Source: an uncultured Croceitalea sp. (GTDB lineage Bacteria; Bacteroidota; Bacteroidia; Flavobacteriales; Flavobacteriaceae). From it: DNA of 52,551 nucleotides. The position numbers and the translations under genes were made by a program. The stretch is taken from NCBI GenBank assembly GCA_937959125.1, contig CALGQU010000078.1, forward strand, positions 1-52,551, read 5' to 3'. The notes under the pieces were generated by a model. That model searched no databases, had not been told where the DNA came from, and saw only the letters and a list, made by a program, of their open reading frames with translations. The first letter of the stretch is position 1. The number at the start of each line of letters is the position of its first letter. Below are positions 17,735 to 28,480 of the stretch, one piece after another.

Positions 17735-18259
17735 TTATCCTTTAAAAACTTTTTCTAAACTAACGCCTCTTTCCTTAGCTACCGTACCGGCATCCCTTAA
17801 TTGCAACAAAGCATCAAAAGTAGCTTTTACCACATTATGCGGGTTAGAGGACCCTTGGGATTTTGAAAGTACGTCATGTACCCCAACCGCTTCCAATACC
17901 GCACGTACGGCACCACCGGCAATTACCCCGGTACCTTGGGATGCAGGCTTAATAAATACCCTAGCACCACCGTATTTTCCTTTTTGCTCATGCGGCAATG
18001 TCGCTTTGGTCAAAGGAATCCTTACCAAATTTTTCTTGGCATCCTCAATAGCTTTGGCTATCGCCGTAGCTACTTCTTTGGATTTACCAAGGCCATGGCC
18101 CACAACACCGTTTTCATCACCTACGACAACAATTGCGGAGAAACCAAAAGCCCTACCACCTTTTGTTACTTTGGTAACACGTTGTACACCAACAAGTCTG
18201 TCCTTTAATTCTAAACCGCCCGGTTTAACTATTTCTACGTTTTTATAATTCTGGTACAT
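17735..18259 (-). CDS. rpsE: 30S ribosomal protein S5
   Basis: 174 residues. The S5 double-stranded RNA-binding-like domain ([40 protein letters not shown]) precedes the C-terminal domain ([38 protein letters not shown]). It contributes to decoding accuracy and the mRNA entry channel. Confidence 0.98.
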   Translation of the reverse strand: MYQNYKNVEIVKPGGLELKDRLVGVQRVTKVTKGGRAFGFSAIVVVGDENGVVGHGLGKSKEVATAIAKAIEDAKKNLVRIPLTKATLPHEQKGKYGGARVFIKPASQGTGVIAGGAVRAVLEAVGVHDVLSKSQGSSNPHNVVKATFDALLQLRDAGTVAKERGVSLEKVFKG

Positions 18260-18265
18260 ATTGAT

Positions 18266-18619
18266 TTAGAATTTTAGTCCTGCTTCTCTGGCACCTTCTG
18301 CCAATGATTTTACTCTACCATGGTATAAGTTCCCCCCCCTATCAAAAGCAACGGTTTCTACACCTGCTTTTTTGGCTTTCTCTGCAATGGCTTTACCAAC
18401 TGCATTGGCCACCTCGGTTTTGGTCCCTTTGGCATCAATATCTTTATCCCTAGAAGATGCTGCCGCCAATGTTTTACCATTAACGTCATCTATCAATTGG
18501 GCATATATTTCTTTATTACTACGAAATACGGATAAACGAGGTCTTGCTTCTGTTCCTGCAGAAATCTTTCTAATCCTCCTTCTGATTCGTAATCTTCTAT
18601 CGGTTTTGGACAATCCCAT
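18266..18619 (-). CDS. rplR: 50S ribosomal protein L18
   Basis: 117 residues. It has a basic N terminus ([18 protein letters not shown]), then [20 protein letters not shown] and the conserved end [26 protein letters not shown]. It binds 5S rRNA with L5 and L25. Order rplF-rplR-rpsE is canonical spc. Confidence 0.98.
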   Translation of the reverse strand: MGLSKTDRRLRIRRRIRKISAGTEARPRLSVFRSNKEIYAQLIDDVNGKTLAAASSRDKDIDAKGTKTEVANAVGKAIAEKAKKAGVETVAFDRGGNLYHGRVKSLAEGAREAGLKF

Positions 18620-18631
18620 AATTCCTTATTA

Positions 18632-19174
18632 TTAAGCTGATTTACCTGCTTTTCTTCTGATTTGCTCTCCAACGAACCTGATACCTTTTCCTTTGTATGG
18701 CTCTGGCTTGCGGAAAGCCCTGATTTTTGCCGCTACTTGGCCTACCAATTGTTTATCGTGCGATGTTAACTTCACGATTGGGTTTTTACCCTTTTCAGAG
18801 ATGGTTTCAATCTTTACCTCTGGGGCAACATCCATTACAATATTATGTGAGAAACCTAAGGCCAAATCCAATTTTTGCCCTTGGTTGCTAGCCCTGTAAC
18901 CAACACCTACCAACTCCAATTCTTTGGTCCATCCTTTGGACACACCTTCTACCATATTCAAGAACAAAGATCTGTACAATCCGTGTTTTGACTTGCTTTC
19001 TTTGGAATCCGATGGTCTTTTGACCATGATGTTTCCATCTTCCATGGCTACTTCTACCGCAGAAAATTCTTGTGTCAACTCGCCAAGTTTCCCTTTAACG
19101 GTCACTACGCCATCGTTGATTTCTACAGTAACTCCTTCTGGAACTGAAATTGGATTATTACCTATTCTAGACAT
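18632..19174 (-). CDS. rplF: 50S ribosomal protein L6
   Basis: 180 residues made of two related alpha/beta domains. It starts MSRIGNNPISVPEGVTVEI; the second domain ends with RKPEPYKGKGIRFVGEQIRRKAGKSA, a highly conserved L6 tail. It lies near the GTPase-associated centre of the large subunit. Confidence 0.98.
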   Translation of the reverse strand: MSRIGNNPISVPEGVTVEINDGVVTVKGKLGELTQEFSAVEVAMEDGNIMVKRPSDSKESKSKHGLYRSLFLNMVEGVSKGWTKELELVGVGYRASNQGQKLDLALGFSHNIVMDVAPEVKIETISEKGKNPIVKLTSHDKQLVGQVAAKIRAFRKPEPYKGKGIRFVGEQIRRKAGKSA

Positions 19175-19195
19175 TTCCCTAAACTTTACTCTTTA

Positions 19196-19594
19196 TTAAT
19201 ATACGTAGCACAATACCTCACCACCTACGTTCTCTTGCTTGGCCTGCTTGCTTGTCATTACCCCGTGTGAGGTAGAGACAATAGCAACACCCAAACCGTT
19301 CAATACCCGTGGCAAATCTTCCATACCGGTGTATTTTCTAAGACCTGGCTTACTAACACGCTGTAATTTTTTGATTACCGGTGCTTTTGTGAACTTATCG
19401 TATTTCAAAGCTATCTTGATATTTCCTTGTACGGAATCATCCTCAAATTTGTAACTAAGGATATAGCCTTGGTCAAACAAAATTTTTGTCATCTCCTTTT
19501 TAAGGTTGGATGCCGGAATACTCACGACTCTATGACCAGCTCTACTGGCATTACGAATTCGTGTTAAATAATCTGATATTGGATCTGTAAGCAT
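19196..19594 (-). CDS. rpsH: 30S ribosomal protein S8
   Basis: 132 residues. S8 signatures are MLTDPISDYLTRIRNASRAG at the start and STSHGVMTSKQAKQENVGGEVLCYVY at the end. It is a primary binder of 16S helix 21 and, in E. coli, the spc-operon repressor; no L5-leader-like mimic was identified here. Confidence 0.98.
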   Translation of the reverse strand: MLTDPISDYLTRIRNASRAGHRVVSIPASNLKKEMTKILFDQGYILSYKFEDDSVQGNIKIALKYDKFTKAPVIKKLQRVSKPGLRKYTGMEDLPRVLNGLGVAIVSTSHGVMTSKQAKQENVGGEVLCYVY

Positions 19595-19616
19595 TTCTAC
19601 TACTCTTTAATTCTGT

Positions 19617-19886
19617 TTACCAACTTGCTTTTTTCACACCAGGTATCAATCCTTGGTTGGCCATTTCCCTAAACGTAACCCTAGATATACCAAAGGTCCT
19701 CATGTATCCTCTTGGTCTCCCCGTTAATTTACAACGGTTACGCATTCTTACCGGAGAAGCGTTCTTGGGAAGCTTTTGTAAAGCTTCATAGTCGCCCGCT
19801 TCTTTTAAAGCTTTGCGCTTAGCTGCGTATTTTGCTACTGTTTTTGCCCTTTTTCTTTCACGGGCTTTCATTGATTCTTTAGCCAT
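19617..19886 (-). CDS. rpsN: 30S ribosomal protein S14 (zinc-independent type)
   Basis: 89 residues, the long C-minus form: [20 protein letters not shown], then [40 protein letters not shown]. The CxxC...CxxC zinc ribbon of the short form is absent, with a single Cys. It sits between rplE (2 nt) and rpsH (22 nt). Confidence 0.98.
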   Translation of the reverse strand: MAKESMKARERKRAKTVAKYAAKRKALKEAGDYEALQKLPKNASPVRMRNRCKLTGRPRGYMRTFGISRVTFREMANQGLIPGVKKASW

Positions 19887-19888
19887 AC

Positions 19889-20437
19889 TTATTTTTTAAA
19901 GGGAATCCCTAGTTGGGTTAACAATGATTTCGCTTCTTTATCTGTCTCGGCAGAGGTCACAAAAGTGATGTCCATACCGTTGATTCTGTTTATCCTATCG
20001 ATATTGATTTCAGGAAAGATAATCTGCTCGGTAACCCCTAAGCTATAATTTCCCCTACCGTCAAATCCGGTTGCCCGTACCCCCTGAAAATCACGTACCC
20101 TTGGCAAGGCCGTAGTAATCAAACGATCCAAAAACTCATACATACGCTCACCGCGCAGGGTTACTTTGGCTCCAATGGGCATGCCTTTACGCAGTTTGAA
20201 AGCCGCGACATCCTTTTTGGACATGGTAGCTACCGCTTTTTGGCCCGTAATATTGCTCAATTCTTCTACGGCATGATCGATCAACTTTTTATCGGCAACA
20301 GCTGCTCCAACACCTCTACTTACCACAATTTTTTGCAGTTTAGGTACTTGCATGACGTTTTTGTAACCGAACTCCTCTGATAGGGCCTTGATCACACGTT
20401 CCTTATATTCTTGCTTTAATCTTGGAATGTAACTCAT
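19889..20437 (-). CDS. rplE: 50S ribosomal protein L5
   Basis: 182 residues. L5 features: [67 protein letters not shown] and [15 protein letters not shown]. It binds 5S rRNA and contacts S13 across the intersubunit bridge. Only 2 nt separate it from rplX and from rpsN. Confidence 0.98.
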   Translation of the reverse strand: MSYIPRLKQEYKERVIKALSEEFGYKNVMQVPKLQKIVVSRGVGAAVADKKLIDHAVEELSNITGQKAVATMSKKDVAAFKLRKGMPIGAKVTLRGERMYEFLDRLITTALPRVRDFQGVRATGFDGRGNYSLGVTEQIIFPEINIDRINRINGMDITFVTSAETDKEAKSLLTQLGIPFKK

Positions 20438-20439
20438 AA

Positions 20440-20751
20440 CTAGATTATTTCACCGGATTTTTTAGAAACCCTTACTTTTTTACCATCTCTAACTTCATAA
20501 CCAACCCTTGTTGCTTCCCCTTTGGAATCCACAAGCGACAAATTTGAAATATGGATAGGTGCTTCCTTTTTAACTATACCACCTTGAGGATTATTTGCAC
20601 TTGGTTTTTCATGTTTGGAAACCAAATTAGCACCCTCTACAACGGCCTTATTTTTTTCAGCATCAACACGCAGTACCTTTCCTTCAGAACCTTTGTGGTC
20701 CCCGGCGGTAATCCTAACCGTGTCTCCTGTTTTTATCTTTAACTTTATCAT
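20440..20751 (-). CDS. rplX: 50S ribosomal protein L24
   Basis: 103 residues. KOW motif near the N terminus ([24 protein letters not shown]) and the conserved [21 protein letters not shown]. It is an early assembly-initiator protein of the large subunit. Canonical order rplN-rplX-rplE. Confidence 0.98.
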   Translation of the reverse strand: MIKLKIKTGDTVRITAGDHKGSEGKVLRVDAEKNKAVVEGANLVSKHEKPSANNPQGGIVKKEAPIHISNLSLVDSKGEATRVGYEVRDGKKVRVSKKSGEII

Positions 20752-20765
20752 TTCTTCACATTCAA

Positions 20766-21134
20766 TTATAGCACCTCAGGGGCCAATGAAACAATTTTCA
20801 TGAACTGCTTGTCTCGCAACTCCCTTGCTACAGGCCCAAAAACCCTTGTTCCCCTCATTTCACCTGTAGGATTAAGCAAAACACAGGCGTTATCATCAAA
20901 ACGGATATACGATCCATCCGGTCTTCTCACCTCTTTTTTGGTCCTTACCACAACAGCTGTGGAAACTGAACCTTTCTTTACCCCACCATTTGGCGTAGCT
21001 TCTTTTACAGTAACCACAATCTTGTCACCTACAGAGGCGTATCTTCTTTTTGTTCCTCCAAGAACACGAATAGTGAGCACCTCTTTAGCACCTGTATTAT
21101 CCGCAACCTTTAATCTAGATTCTTGCTGTAACAT
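20766..21134 (-). CDS. rplN: 50S ribosomal protein L14
   Basis: 122 residues, the exact family length. [58 protein letters not shown] and [14 protein letters not shown] are diagnostic. It contacts 16S helix 14 in an intersubunit bridge. Confidence 0.99.
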   Translation of the reverse strand: MLQQESRLKVADNTGAKEVLTIRVLGGTKRRYASVGDKIVVTVKEATPNGGVKKGSVSTAVVVRTKKEVRRPDGSYIRFDDNACVLLNPTGEMRGTRVFGPVARELRDKQFMKIVSLAPEVL

Positions 21135-21136
21135 AA

Positions 21137-21400
21137 TTATTTAGCTCTTTCAAGGATTTCTACCAACCTCCAACACTTGGTCTTACTCAATGGTCGGGTT
21201 TCCATAATTTTTACGGTATCGCCTTCGTTGCAGTCATTCTTTTCATCATGGGCAACATACTTTTTGGTCTTCAAAACGAATTTACCGTACATAGGATGCT
21301 TTACACGTTTTACCTCTGCAACTACAATGGATTTTTCCATTTTGTTACTGGTTACTACGCCAATCCTTTCTTTTCTTAAATTTCTTGCTGTTTCTTCCAT
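21137..21400 (-). CDS. rpsQ: 30S ribosomal protein S17
   Basis: 87 residues. OB-fold S17: [69 protein letters not shown] primary 16S binder. It starts 13 nt after rpmC and ends 2 nt before rplN. Confidence 0.98.
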   Translation of the reverse strand: MEETARNLRKERIGVVTSNKMEKSIVVAEVKRVKHPMYGKFVLKTKKYVAHDEKNDCNEGDTVKIMETRPLSKTKCWRLVEILERAK

Positions 21401-21413
21401 AAGGCCGAACCCG

Positions 21414-21605
21414 TTATTGTAATTCCCTTTTAGTTAACTCTGTTGCCAATCTCGCCACCGTTCTTCTGATTTTTCTAATCTGCATTGGATTCTCTAGGGG
21501 TGTCACTGCGTGCGCCACTTTTAAATCCGCATATTCCTTTTTGATTTCAATCAATTTCTGCTGAAGCTCCTCAACCGATAGTTCTTTTATCTCTGCTTGT
21601 TTCAT
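21414..21605 (-). CDS. rpmC: 50S ribosomal protein L29
   Basis: 63 residues forming the two-helix L29 coiled coil: [20 protein letters not shown], then [25 protein letters not shown]. It lies at the peptide exit tunnel beside L23, where chaperones dock. Confidence 0.97.
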   Translation of the reverse strand: MKQAEIKELSVEELQQKLIEIKKEYADLKVAHAVTPLENPMQIRKIRRTVARLATELTKRELQ

Positions 21606-21619
21606 CTCGTATCAGTTTT

Positions 21620-22042
21620 TTAAGCTGCGTCGTAATCCCTGGCAACTATGAATTTTGTCTTTACTGGTAATTTCTGTGCGGCCAAGCGCAATGCTTCTTT
21701 AGCAATATCATGTGGTACACCGGCAACCTCAAACATGATCCTACCTGGTTTTACAACAGCCACAAAATATTCTGGGGCACCTTTACCTTTACCCATCCTT
21801 ACCTCCAATGGTTTCTTTGTAATAGGCTTGTCCGGGAAAATTTTTATCCACAATTGTCCTTGCCTTTTCATATACCTAGTCGCAGCAATACGAGCCGCTT
21901 CTATTTGACGGGAAGTAATAAAATGGGAGTCCATTGATTTGATTCCGAACATTCCGTTGGAAAGCTGGTGACCTCGTTGTGAATTCCCTTTCATACGCCC
22001 CTTCTGGGCTTTACGAAACTTTGTCCTTTTCGGCTGTAACAT
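21620..22042 (-). CDS. rplP: 50S ribosomal protein L16
   Basis: 140 residues. [79 protein letters not shown]-type core. It is a late-assembly protein near the A-site tRNA and L7Ae-like elbow. 21 nt after rpsC. Confidence 0.98.
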   Translation of the reverse strand: MLQPKRTKFRKAQKGRMKGNSQRGHQLSNGMFGIKSMDSHFITSRQIEAARIAATRYMKRQGQLWIKIFPDKPITKKPLEVRMGKGKGAPEYFVAVVKPGRIMFEVAGVPHDIAKEALRLAAQKLPVKTKFIVARDYDAA

Positions 22043-22063
22043 CTTACCTTTTCTTTACCTTAA

Positions 22064-22780
22064 TTATTTTCTACGACGTTGTTGTCTTTTTCCACCATCA
22101 TTCTTACCACCTTTATTACCTGTGGAAAGACCTACTAAAGGAGACAATTCGCGCTTACCATATACCTCACCTTTCATAATCCATACCTTTATTCCTAATC
22201 TTCCGTAGGTGGTATGCGCCTCTACCAATGCGTAATCGATATCGGCCCTGAAGGTAGATAATGGAATCCTACCGTCTTTATATGATTCTGAACGTGCCAT
22301 CTCCGCACCGTTCAAACGACCTGAAATCTGAATTTTAATCCCTTCTGCGTTCATACGCATCGCTGCTGCGACAGCCATTTTTATGGCCCTTCTGTAAGAG
22401 ATTCTACTTTCAATCTGGCGCGCTACACTGGCAGCAACCAAATGTGCATCTACTTCCGGTCTTTTTATTTCATGGATGTTGATCTGTACCTCTTTATTGG
22501 TAATCTTTTTCAACTCCTCTTTCAACTTATCAACTTCTTGGCCCCCTTTACCGATAATGATACCCGGTCTAGCCGTAGTTATCGTAATCGTAATCAATTT
22601 TAAGGTACGCTCAATAATTACCCTAGAAACACTAGCTTTTGCCAAACGTGCATGGATGTACTTTCTGATCTTGTCATCCTCAGCCAATTTATCCCCATAA
22701 TCGTTTCCGCCATACCAGTTAGATTCCCATCCCCTGATGATTCCTAAGCGATTTCCTATCGGATTGGTTTTCTGTCCCAT
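22064..22780 (-). CDS. rpsC: 30S ribosomal protein S3
   Basis: 238 residues when started at the ATG at 22780, giving the family start [21 protein letters not shown] longer frame from 22813 would add 11 residues and overlap rplV, and is not supported by family length. KH domain with [16 protein letters not shown] (GxxG), then the C-terminal domain [19 protein letters not shown] and a basic Gly/Lys/Gln tail. It forms part of the mRNA entry tunnel. The start is 1 nt after the rplV stop. Confidence 0.97.
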   Translation of the reverse strand: MGQKTNPIGNRLGIIRGWESNWYGGNDYGDKLAEDDKIRKYIHARLAKASVSRVIIERTLKLITITITTARPGIIIGKGGQEVDKLKEELKKITNKEVQINIHEIKRPEVDAHLVAASVARQIESRISYRRAIKMAVAAAMRMNAEGIKIQISGRLNGAEMARSESYKDGRIPLSTFRADIDYALVEAHTTYGRLGIKVWIMKGEVYGKRELSPLVGLSTGNKGGKNDGGKRQQRRRK

Positions 22781-22781
22781 A

Positions 22782-23195
22782 TTATGCGTTAGCTTCTGTG
22801 TTAGTGTTAGCACCCAAAACCATGGTTACGTGGTTTGAGCGTTTTCTTATTCTATGCGCCCTTCCTTGGGGTGCAGGTCTCAATCTCTTTAACATTGTAC
22901 CACCATCTACACGAATTTCCTTTACGAACAGATTCGCGTCCTCGATACTGGCATCTTCATTTTTTGCTTCCCAATTAGCAATTGCCGATAACAACAATTT
23001 TTCCAGTTTTCTAGAAGCTTCCTTCTGGCTAAATCTTAAAATCGCCAAAGCCATCTCAATGTTCTTACCTCTAACCAAATCAGCGACCAACCTCATTTTT
23101 CGAGGTGATGTAGGGCAGTTGTTCAACTTGGCAAAAGCCATTTCTCGCTTCTCTGCCTTGATTCTTTCAGCCATTTGCTTTTTTCGAACTCCCAT
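22782..23195 (-). CDS. rplV: 50S ribosomal protein L22
   Basis: 137 residues. The core [48 protein letters not shown] and the beta hairpin with [24 protein letters not shown] line the peptide exit tunnel. The N-terminal lead [18 protein letters not shown] is longer than in E. coli; a downstream Met (MAERIK or MAFAK) cannot be ruled out as the start. Confidence 0.97.
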   Translation of the reverse strand: MGVRKKQMAERIKAEKREMAFAKLNNCPTSPRKMRLVADLVRGKNIEMALAILRFSQKEASRKLEKLLLSAIANWEAKNEDASIEDANLFVKEIRVDGGTMLKRLRPAPQGRAHRIRKRSNHVTMVLGANTNTEANA

Positions 23196-23198
23196 AGC

Positions 23199-23477
23199 TT
23201 ACTTTTTTCCTTTGTTTTTAGCACCTGCATGCCCCCTAAAAGAACGTGTTGGTGAAAATTCCCCTAATTTATGGCCCACCATATTCTCGGTGACATATAC
23301 TGGTACAAATTGCCTACCGTTATGCACGGCTATTGTCTCCCCTACAAAATCTGGAGTAATCATTGATGCCCTTGACCATGTTTTGATTACGGTCTTTTTA
23401 CCAGCATCCTTATTCTGTAGGACTTTCTTTTCTAAACTATGATGAACGTAAGGTCCTTTTTTTAATGAACGTGCCAT
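23199..23477 (-). CDS. rpsS: 30S ribosomal protein S19
   Basis: 92 residues. [70 protein letters not shown]. It forms a complex with S13 in the small-subunit head. Standard order rplB-rpsS-rplV. Confidence 0.99.
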   Translation of the reverse strand: MARSLKKGPYVHHSLEKKVLQNKDAGKKTVIKTWSRASMITPDFVGETIAVHNGRQFVPVYVTENMVGHKLGEFSPTRSFRGHAGAKNKGKK

Positions 23478-23489
23478 GTACTTTTTCTT

Positions 23490-24314
23490 TTATTTCTTTC
23501 TACGTTCTATGATATATCTATTGCTATCCTTGGTTTTGGAACGTGTTCTAAATCCTTTGGCAGGAATACCGTTCTTAGACCTTGGGTGACCACCTGAAGC
23601 GCGACCTTCACCACCACCCATTGGGTGATCGACAGGGTTCATCACTACCGGACGTGTTCTTGGTCTTCTACCCAACCATCTGCTTCTACCGGCCTTACCG
23701 GAAACCAGTAATTGGTGGTCAGAGTTGGAAACCGCACCTATTGTTGCCAAACAGTTGGCCAATATAAGTCTGGTTTCACCTGAAGGAAGCTTTACGGTAA
23801 CGAACTTTCCGTCTTTTGCCATAAGCTGTGCAAAAGTACCTGCACTTCTTGCCATAACGGCACCTTGTCCAGGACGAAGCTCGATACAGGAAATTATAGT
23901 ACCCAATGGAATGTTCTTTAGCATAAGTGCATTCCCAATTTCTGGGGCAGCATTGTCACCGGATTCCAATTTTTGACCTACTTGAAGGCCGTTCTGGGCA
24001 ACCACATAGCGCTTTTCCCCATCTTTATATTCCAAAAGTGCGATAAAAGCGGTTCTGTTGGGATCGTATTGAATGGATTTCACTTCCGCGACAACACCTT
24101 GCTTGTCCCTTTTGAAATCGATAACGCGATACCTTCTTTTATGACCACCACCTCTATGGCTTACGGTCATTTTTCCTTGACTGTTTCTACCTCCCGACTT
24201 TTTTAACGGAGCAAGCAAGCTTTTCTCCGGCTTATCAGTAGTAATGGCGTCAAATCCGTTTACTACTCTAAAACGCTGTCCGGGAGTGATTGGTTTTAAT
24301 TTTCTAACTGACAT
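23490..24314 (-). CDS. rplB: 50S ribosomal protein L2
   Basis: 274 residues, full length. [22 protein letters not shown] start, [20 protein letters not shown], and the C-terminal [23 protein letters not shown] with the conserved His implicated in peptidyl-transferase-centre structure. It is required for subunit association. Confidence 0.99.
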   Translation of the reverse strand: MSVRKLKPITPGQRFRVVNGFDAITTDKPEKSLLAPLKKSGGRNSQGKMTVSHRGGGHKRRYRVIDFKRDKQGVVAEVKSIQYDPNRTAFIALLEYKDGEKRYVVAQNGLQVGQKLESGDNAAPEIGNALMLKNIPLGTIISCIELRPGQGAVMARSAGTFAQLMAKDGKFVTVKLPSGETRLILANCLATIGAVSNSDHQLLVSGKAGRSRWLGRRPRTRPVVMNPVDHPMGGGEGRASGGHPRSKNGIPAKGFRTRSKTKDSNRYIIERRKK

Positions 24315-24323
24315 TACTCCTCT

Positions 24324-24614
24324 TTATAGATTACTGTAAAAATCAATGATATCTCCTTCTGCAACATCGACAATTGCCTTTTTACGGGCATTGGTCTTAC
24401 CATGTTGTATTCCTGTTTTGGTATATCGTGTCTTACGTTCCGGACCATAATTCATCGTCCTCACTTTTTCAACGGTAACACCATAAGCAGTCTCTACGGC
24501 TTCTTTAATCTGTAATTTGTTGGCCTTTGGGTCAACATAGAAACCATAACGATTGAAAAGCTCGCTATCCGCGGTCATCTTTTCTGTTATTATAGGCTTT
24601 ATCAACACACTCAT
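24324..24614 (-). CDS. rplW: 50S ribosomal protein L23
   Basis: 96 residues. MSVLIKPIITEKMTADSELF, YGFYVDPKANKLQIKEAVETAYGVTVEKVRTMNYGPERKTRY. It is the docking site for trigger factor and SRP at the tunnel exit. 7 nt after rplD. Confidence 0.98.
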   Translation of the reverse strand: MSVLIKPIITEKMTADSELFNRYGFYVDPKANKLQIKEAVETAYGVTVEKVRTMNYGPERKTRYTKTGIQHGKTNARKKAIVDVAEGDIIDFYSNL

Positions 24615-24621
24615 GTCCTAT

Positions 24622-25251
24622 TTATTTAGCTAGATTAGCTTGTATACTTTCTACCGCGCTTTCCGTTAAGACAAGACTTTTAGCGTTAAGTATCTTATAA
24701 GTACTTAATTCTGAATTCTTTACAACTTCAGAGCCTTTAAAATTTCGCGACGACAAATATACATTATTATCATTGTCACCCAAGATGATCAACGACTTTT
24801 TGTTTTCAATACCTAAAGCACTTAAAACACCTACAAAATCTTTTGTTTTTGGTGTATCAAAACCAAAATCCTCAATAACGACCAACGCCTTGTCCAATGT
24901 CTTTTGGCTTAATGCCGATTTACGGGCCAAACGCTTTACGTTCTTATTCAATTTTTGGGTGTAATCTTTTGGCCTAGGGCCAAAAATTCTACCACCACCC
25001 CTAAAAACAGGGGATTTGATACTACCGGCCCTTGCGGTACCAGTACCTTTTTGCTTCTTTATCTTTCTGGTACTACCTGCAATCTCAGCTCTTTCCTTTG
25101 CCTTGTGCGTACCTTGTCTTTGATGTGCCAAATACTGTTTAACATCCAAATAAATGGCATGATCGTTTGGCTCTATACCGAATACGTCTTTGGAAAGCTC
25201 CACTTTCCTGCCCGTATCTTTTCCTTTACTATCTAAAACTGCTACCTTCAT
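24622..25251 (-). CDS. rplD: 50S ribosomal protein L4
   Basis: 209 residues. The central loop ([45 protein letters not shown]) reaches into the exit tunnel; the C-terminal part has [18 protein letters not shown] and [14 protein letters not shown]. In E. coli L4 represses the S10 operon through a leader hairpin. Here the only attenuator-like structure near the S10 genes lies between rpsJ and rplC. Confidence 0.98.
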   Translation of the reverse strand: MKVAVLDSKGKDTGRKVELSKDVFGIEPNDHAIYLDVKQYLAHQRQGTHKAKERAEIAGSTRKIKKQKGTGTARAGSIKSPVFRGGGRIFGPRPKDYTQKLNKNVKRLARKSALSQKTLDKALVVIEDFGFDTPKTKDFVGVLSALGIENKKSLIILGDNDNNVYLSSRNFKGSEVVKNSELSTYKILNAKSLVLTESAVESIQANLAK

Positions 25252-25255
25252 TACC

Positions 25256-25873
25256 TTACTTTTCTACGGTTACGTAAGCATTTTTATGACCAGGCACCGC
25301 TCCTTTGACAACAATCAAGTTTTTCTCTGGAACTACCTTAAGCACTCTTAGGTTTTGAACGGTTACGCGATCACCACCCATTCTACCTGCCATTTTCATT
25401 CCTTTGAAAACGCGTGCAGGATACGAAGCTGCACCAATGGAACCAGGAGCCCTTAACCTATTATGCTGCCCGTGGGTAGCTTGTCCAACACCGGCAAAGC
25501 CATGTCTTTTAACAACCCCCTGGAAGCCTTTACCTTTGGATGTACCAATAACATCTACAAATTCACCTTCTTGAAAAAGGTCGACACCAACGGTATCACC
25601 TAATTTAAATTCACCTTCAAAATCACGGAATTCAACGACCTTTTTCTTAGGAGAAGCGCCTGCTTTTTTCACATGGCCCATTTCAGCCTTGTTCGCACGC
25701 TTTTCTGCCTTGTCATCGAAACCTAGTTGAAGGGCACTATACCCGTCTACCTCTTCGGTTCTGACTTGGGTAACGACACATGGTCCAGCTTGAATGACGG
25801 TACATGGAATATTCTTTCCGTTCTCGTCAAAGATGCTGGTCATGCCGATTTTCTTTCCTATTAACCCAGACAT
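25256..25873 (-). CDS. rplC: 50S ribosomal protein L3
   Basis: 205 residues. [20 protein letters not shown] start, then [58 protein letters not shown], the L3 loop reaching the peptidyl-transferase centre. It is the first gene after the 155-nt rpsJ-rplC spacer, which carries a putative attenuator. Confidence 0.98.
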   Translation of the reverse strand: MSGLIGKKIGMTSIFDENGKNIPCTVIQAGPCVVTQVRTEEVDGYSALQLGFDDKAEKRANKAEMGHVKKAGASPKKKVVEFRDFEGEFKLGDTVGVDLFQEGEFVDVIGTSKGKGFQGVVKRHGFAGVGQATHGQHNRLRAPGSIGAASYPARVFKGMKMAGRMGGDRVTVQNLRVLKVVPEKNLIVVKGAVPGHKNAYVTVEK

Positions 25874-25923
25874 TTTGTTAGTATTACTTGTTTTAATCCT
25901 CTATTTGTCAACTTAATGACATT

Positions 25924-25952
25924 AAAAAAGGGTCAAGAAAATCCTCTGACCC
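25924..25952 (-). terminator. Putative terminator/attenuator between rpsJ and rplC
   Basis: On the minus strand GGGTCA and TGACCC form a perfect 6-bp stem (11-nt loop, partly pairable), followed directly by TTTTTT and AATG. It lies 51 nt upstream of the rplC start inside the ribosomal block. A short A-rich stretch on the other side makes it less convincing as a plus-strand terminator. Confidence 0.65.
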
Positions 25953-26003
25953 AGATTTTTTTCTTTCACCGTTTTTCCCTCGCTCGCAGCTCAGGACATG
26001 TAT

Positions 26004-26019
26004 CCCTTAATTCTAAGGG
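26004..26019 (-). other. Hairpin just after the rpsJ stop
   Basis: CCCTTA and TAAGGG are perfect 6-bp arms around a 4-nt loop, starting 9 nt after the rpsJ stop codon. No T-tract. It may protect the 3' end of the str-side mRNA or form part of a leader together with the terminator-like hairpin downstream. Confidence 0.5.
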
Positions 26020-26028
26020 CGTGCAAAT

Positions 26029-26334
26029 TTACACTTTTATTTCGACTTCCACACCACTTGGCAACTCTAATTTCATTAAAGCATCAATTGTTTTGGAAGA
26101 AGAGCTATAAATATCCAATAACCTCTTGTAAGAACTTAACTGGAACTGCTCTCTTGATTTCTTGTTCACGTGTGGTGAACGCAACACTGTAAATATCTTT
26201 TTGTGCGTAGGCAAAGGAATTGGACCTGTTACCACAGCACCTGTTGTCTTTACGGTCTTAACAATTTTTTCAGCAGATTTATCCACCAAATTGTGATCGT
26301 AGGACTTTAATTTTATTCTTATTTTTTGACTCAT
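26029..26334 (-). CDS. rpsJ: 30S ribosomal protein S10
   Basis: 101 residues. [61 protein letters not shown]. It is a head protein, also known as NusE in transcription antitermination complexes. It follows fusA by 11 nt (tuf is absent), so here S10 belongs with the str genes rather than leading the rplC-rplD group. Confidence 0.99.
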   Translation of the reverse strand: MSQKIRIKLKSYDHNLVDKSAEKIVKTVKTTGAVVTGPIPLPTHKKIFTVLRSPHVNKKSREQFQLSSYKRLLDIYSSSSKTIDALMKLELPSGVEVEIKV

Positions 26335-26345
26335 TGTTCTACAAT

Positions 26346-28472
26346 TTAAGCTGGTGCACCCACAGCTGCTTTAATAACTTCTTCTGAAATATTGCTTGGT
26401 GTTTCCGCATAATGCGAGAACTCCATTGTTGATGTTGCCCTACCTGATGACAATGTCCTTAATGAGGTTACATAACCGAACATTTCTGATAACGGAACCG
26501 TAGCCTTGATCACCTTGGCACCGGCCCTATCGGACATATCACTAACTTGGCCTCTCCTTCTGTTCAAATCACCAACAATATCACCCATATTTTCTTCAGG
26601 GGTCAATACTTCCAACTTCATTATCGGCTCCATGATTACGGCTTTAGCGGCTTTGGCAGCAGCTTTGTACCCCATTTTGGCAGCCAACTCAAACGAAAGT
26701 TGATCAGAATCCACATCATGGTAAGAACCATCTTTAAGAACAACCTTCATGGCATCCATTTCATAACCGGCCAATGGACCGTTTTTCATGGCCATTTTAA
26801 ATCCTTTCTCTACGGATGGGATAAATTCTTTTGGAACGTTACCACCCTTGATTTCTGATACAAACTCCAAACCGGTCTTGCCTTCTTCAGCGGGTTCCAA
26901 CGTAAAGACGATATCGGCAAATTTACCACGACCACCGGATTGCTTTTTATAGACTTCCCTGTGATCCGCTTTTTGCGTAATAGCCTCTTTGTACTCTACT
27001 TGAGGCTGTCCTTGGTTAACATCTACTTTAAATTCGCGACGTAATCTGTCCACAATAATATCCAAGTGAAGTTCACCCATACCGGATATAATGGTCTGTC
27101 CCGAAGCTTCATCCGTTTTAACTTGGAAGGTTGGATCTTCCTCGGCCAATTTACCTAAAGCCATCCCCAACTTATCCACATCGGCCTTGGTTTTAGGCTC
27201 CACCGCAATACCGATTACGGGATCCGGGAAATCCATACTTTCCAAAACGATAGGATGCTTTTCATCAGACATGGTATCCCCAGTCTTGATATCCTTAAAA
27301 CCTACCGCTGCACCAATATCACCCGCTTCGATAAAATCGATGGCATTTTGTTTGTTGGAATGCATCTGATAGATACGGGAGATACGTTCTTTTTTTCCAG
27401 AACGATTGTTCAATATATAGGACCCTGCATCTAAACGACCGGAATAGGTTCTAAAGAATGCCAAACGCCCTACGAATGGATCAGTAGCAATCTTAAACGC
27501 CAAAGCCGAGAAAGGCTCCTTAACATCTGGTTTCCTAGTGATTTCTTCTCCATTATCCGGATTGGTCCCTACAATATCATCTTTATCTATTGGAGAAGGC
27601 AAATACCTACATACGGCATCCAACAAAAACTGAACTCCTTTGTTTTTGAAAGAAGACCCACAGATCATTGGAATAATAGCCCTATCCATAACCGCTGCAC
27701 GAAGTGCTGCATGTACTTCTTCCTCTGTAATGGAATCTTCATCCTCGAAGAATTTTTCCATTAAATTTTCATCGTACTCGGCAACAGCTTCAATCAAAGC
27801 ACCTCTGTATTCTTTAACCTCAGCTTCCATTTCAGCAGGAATATCAACCACATCAAAAGTAGACCCAAAGCCTTCTTCATGCCATACGATAGCCCTGTTC
27901 TTAGCCAAATCTACGATTCCTTTAAAGTCTGCTTCGTCACCAATTGGAAGTACAATGGGAACTGCATTGGAACCCAACATATCCTTAACTTGCTTACAAA
28001 CCATAAGAAAGTTGGAACCTTGTCTGTCCATTTTGTTCACAAAACCAATACGAGGCACTTTATAGTTATCGGCCAACCTCCAGTTAGTCTCGGATTGTGG
28101 TTCCACACCATCTACCGCACTAAACAAGAATACCAAACCATCCAATACCCGTAAAGAACGGTTTACCTCTACGGTAAAATCCACGTGGCCTGGAGTATCG
28201 ATAATATTAAAATGGTATCCTTTGGCATCCGCCGTTGGCTTTCCATTTTCCGTTGGAAACTGCCATGTACATGTAGTTGCAGCAGAAGTAATCGTAATCC
28301 CACGCTCTTGCTCTTGCTCCATCCAGTCCATAGTGGCCGCACCATCGTGCACCTCACCTATCTTGTGACTAACACCGGTATAAAACAATATACGCTCCGT
28401 GGTTGTGGTTTTTCCAGCATCAATATGCGCTGCAATCCCTATATTTCTTGTATATTTTAAATCTCTTGCCAT
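26346..28472 (-). CDS. fusA: Translation elongation factor G
   Basis: 708 residues, full length, five domains. GTPase motifs: [15 protein letters not shown] (P-loop), the switch [21 protein letters not shown] (G3) and NKMDRQG (G4). Later domains include [18 protein letters not shown] and [11 protein letters not shown] near the end. It drives ribosomal translocation. 8 nt after rpsG; tuf, which follows fusA in proteobacteria, is absent from this window. Confidence 0.99.
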   Translation of the reverse strand: MARDLKYTRNIGIAAHIDAGKTTTTERILFYTGVSHKIGEVHDGAATMDWMEQEQERGITITSAATTCTWQFPTENGKPTADAKGYHFNIIDTPGHVDFTVEVNRSLRVLDGLVFLFSAVDGVEPQSETNWRLADNYKVPRIGFVNKMDRQGSNFLMVCKQVKDMLGSNAVPIVLPIGDEADFKGIVDLAKNRAIVWHEEGFGSTFDVVDIPAEMEAEVKEYRGALIEAVAEYDENLMEKFFEDEDSITEEEVHAALRAAVMDRAIIPMICGSSFKNKGVQFLLDAVCRYLPSPIDKDDIVGTNPDNGEEITRKPDVKEPFSALAFKIATDPFVGRLAFFRTYSGRLDAGSYILNNRSGKKERISRIYQMHSNKQNAIDFIEAGDIGAAVGFKDIKTGDTMSDEKHPIVLESMDFPDPVIGIAVEPKTKADVDKLGMALGKLAEEDPTFQVKTDEASGQTIISGMGELHLDIIVDRLRREFKVDVNQGQPQVEYKEAITQKADHREVYKKQSGGRGKFADIVFTLEPAEEGKTGLEFVSEIKGGNVPKEFIPSVEKGFKMAMKNGPLAGYEMDAMKVVLKDGSYHDVDSDQLSFELAAKMGYKAAAKAAKAVIMEPIMKLEVLTPEENMGDIVGDLNRRRGQVSDMSDRAGAKVIKATVPLSEMFGYVTSLRTLSSGRATSTMEFSHYAETPSNISEEVIKAAVGAPA

Positions 28473-28480
28473 TTCGCTTG

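Noticed and set aside
22781-22813. Longer S3 start at 22813
   Set aside because: It adds 11 residues without family support and overlaps the end of rpl[10 protein letters not shown] at 22780 is the conserved start.
25874-25920. TTGACA-like -35 plus AGTAAT 17 bp later upstream of rplC
   Set aside because: It resembles an E. coli promoter, but this organism shows Bacteroidota promoter features; no TAnnTTTG box is present, so I do not call a promoter.
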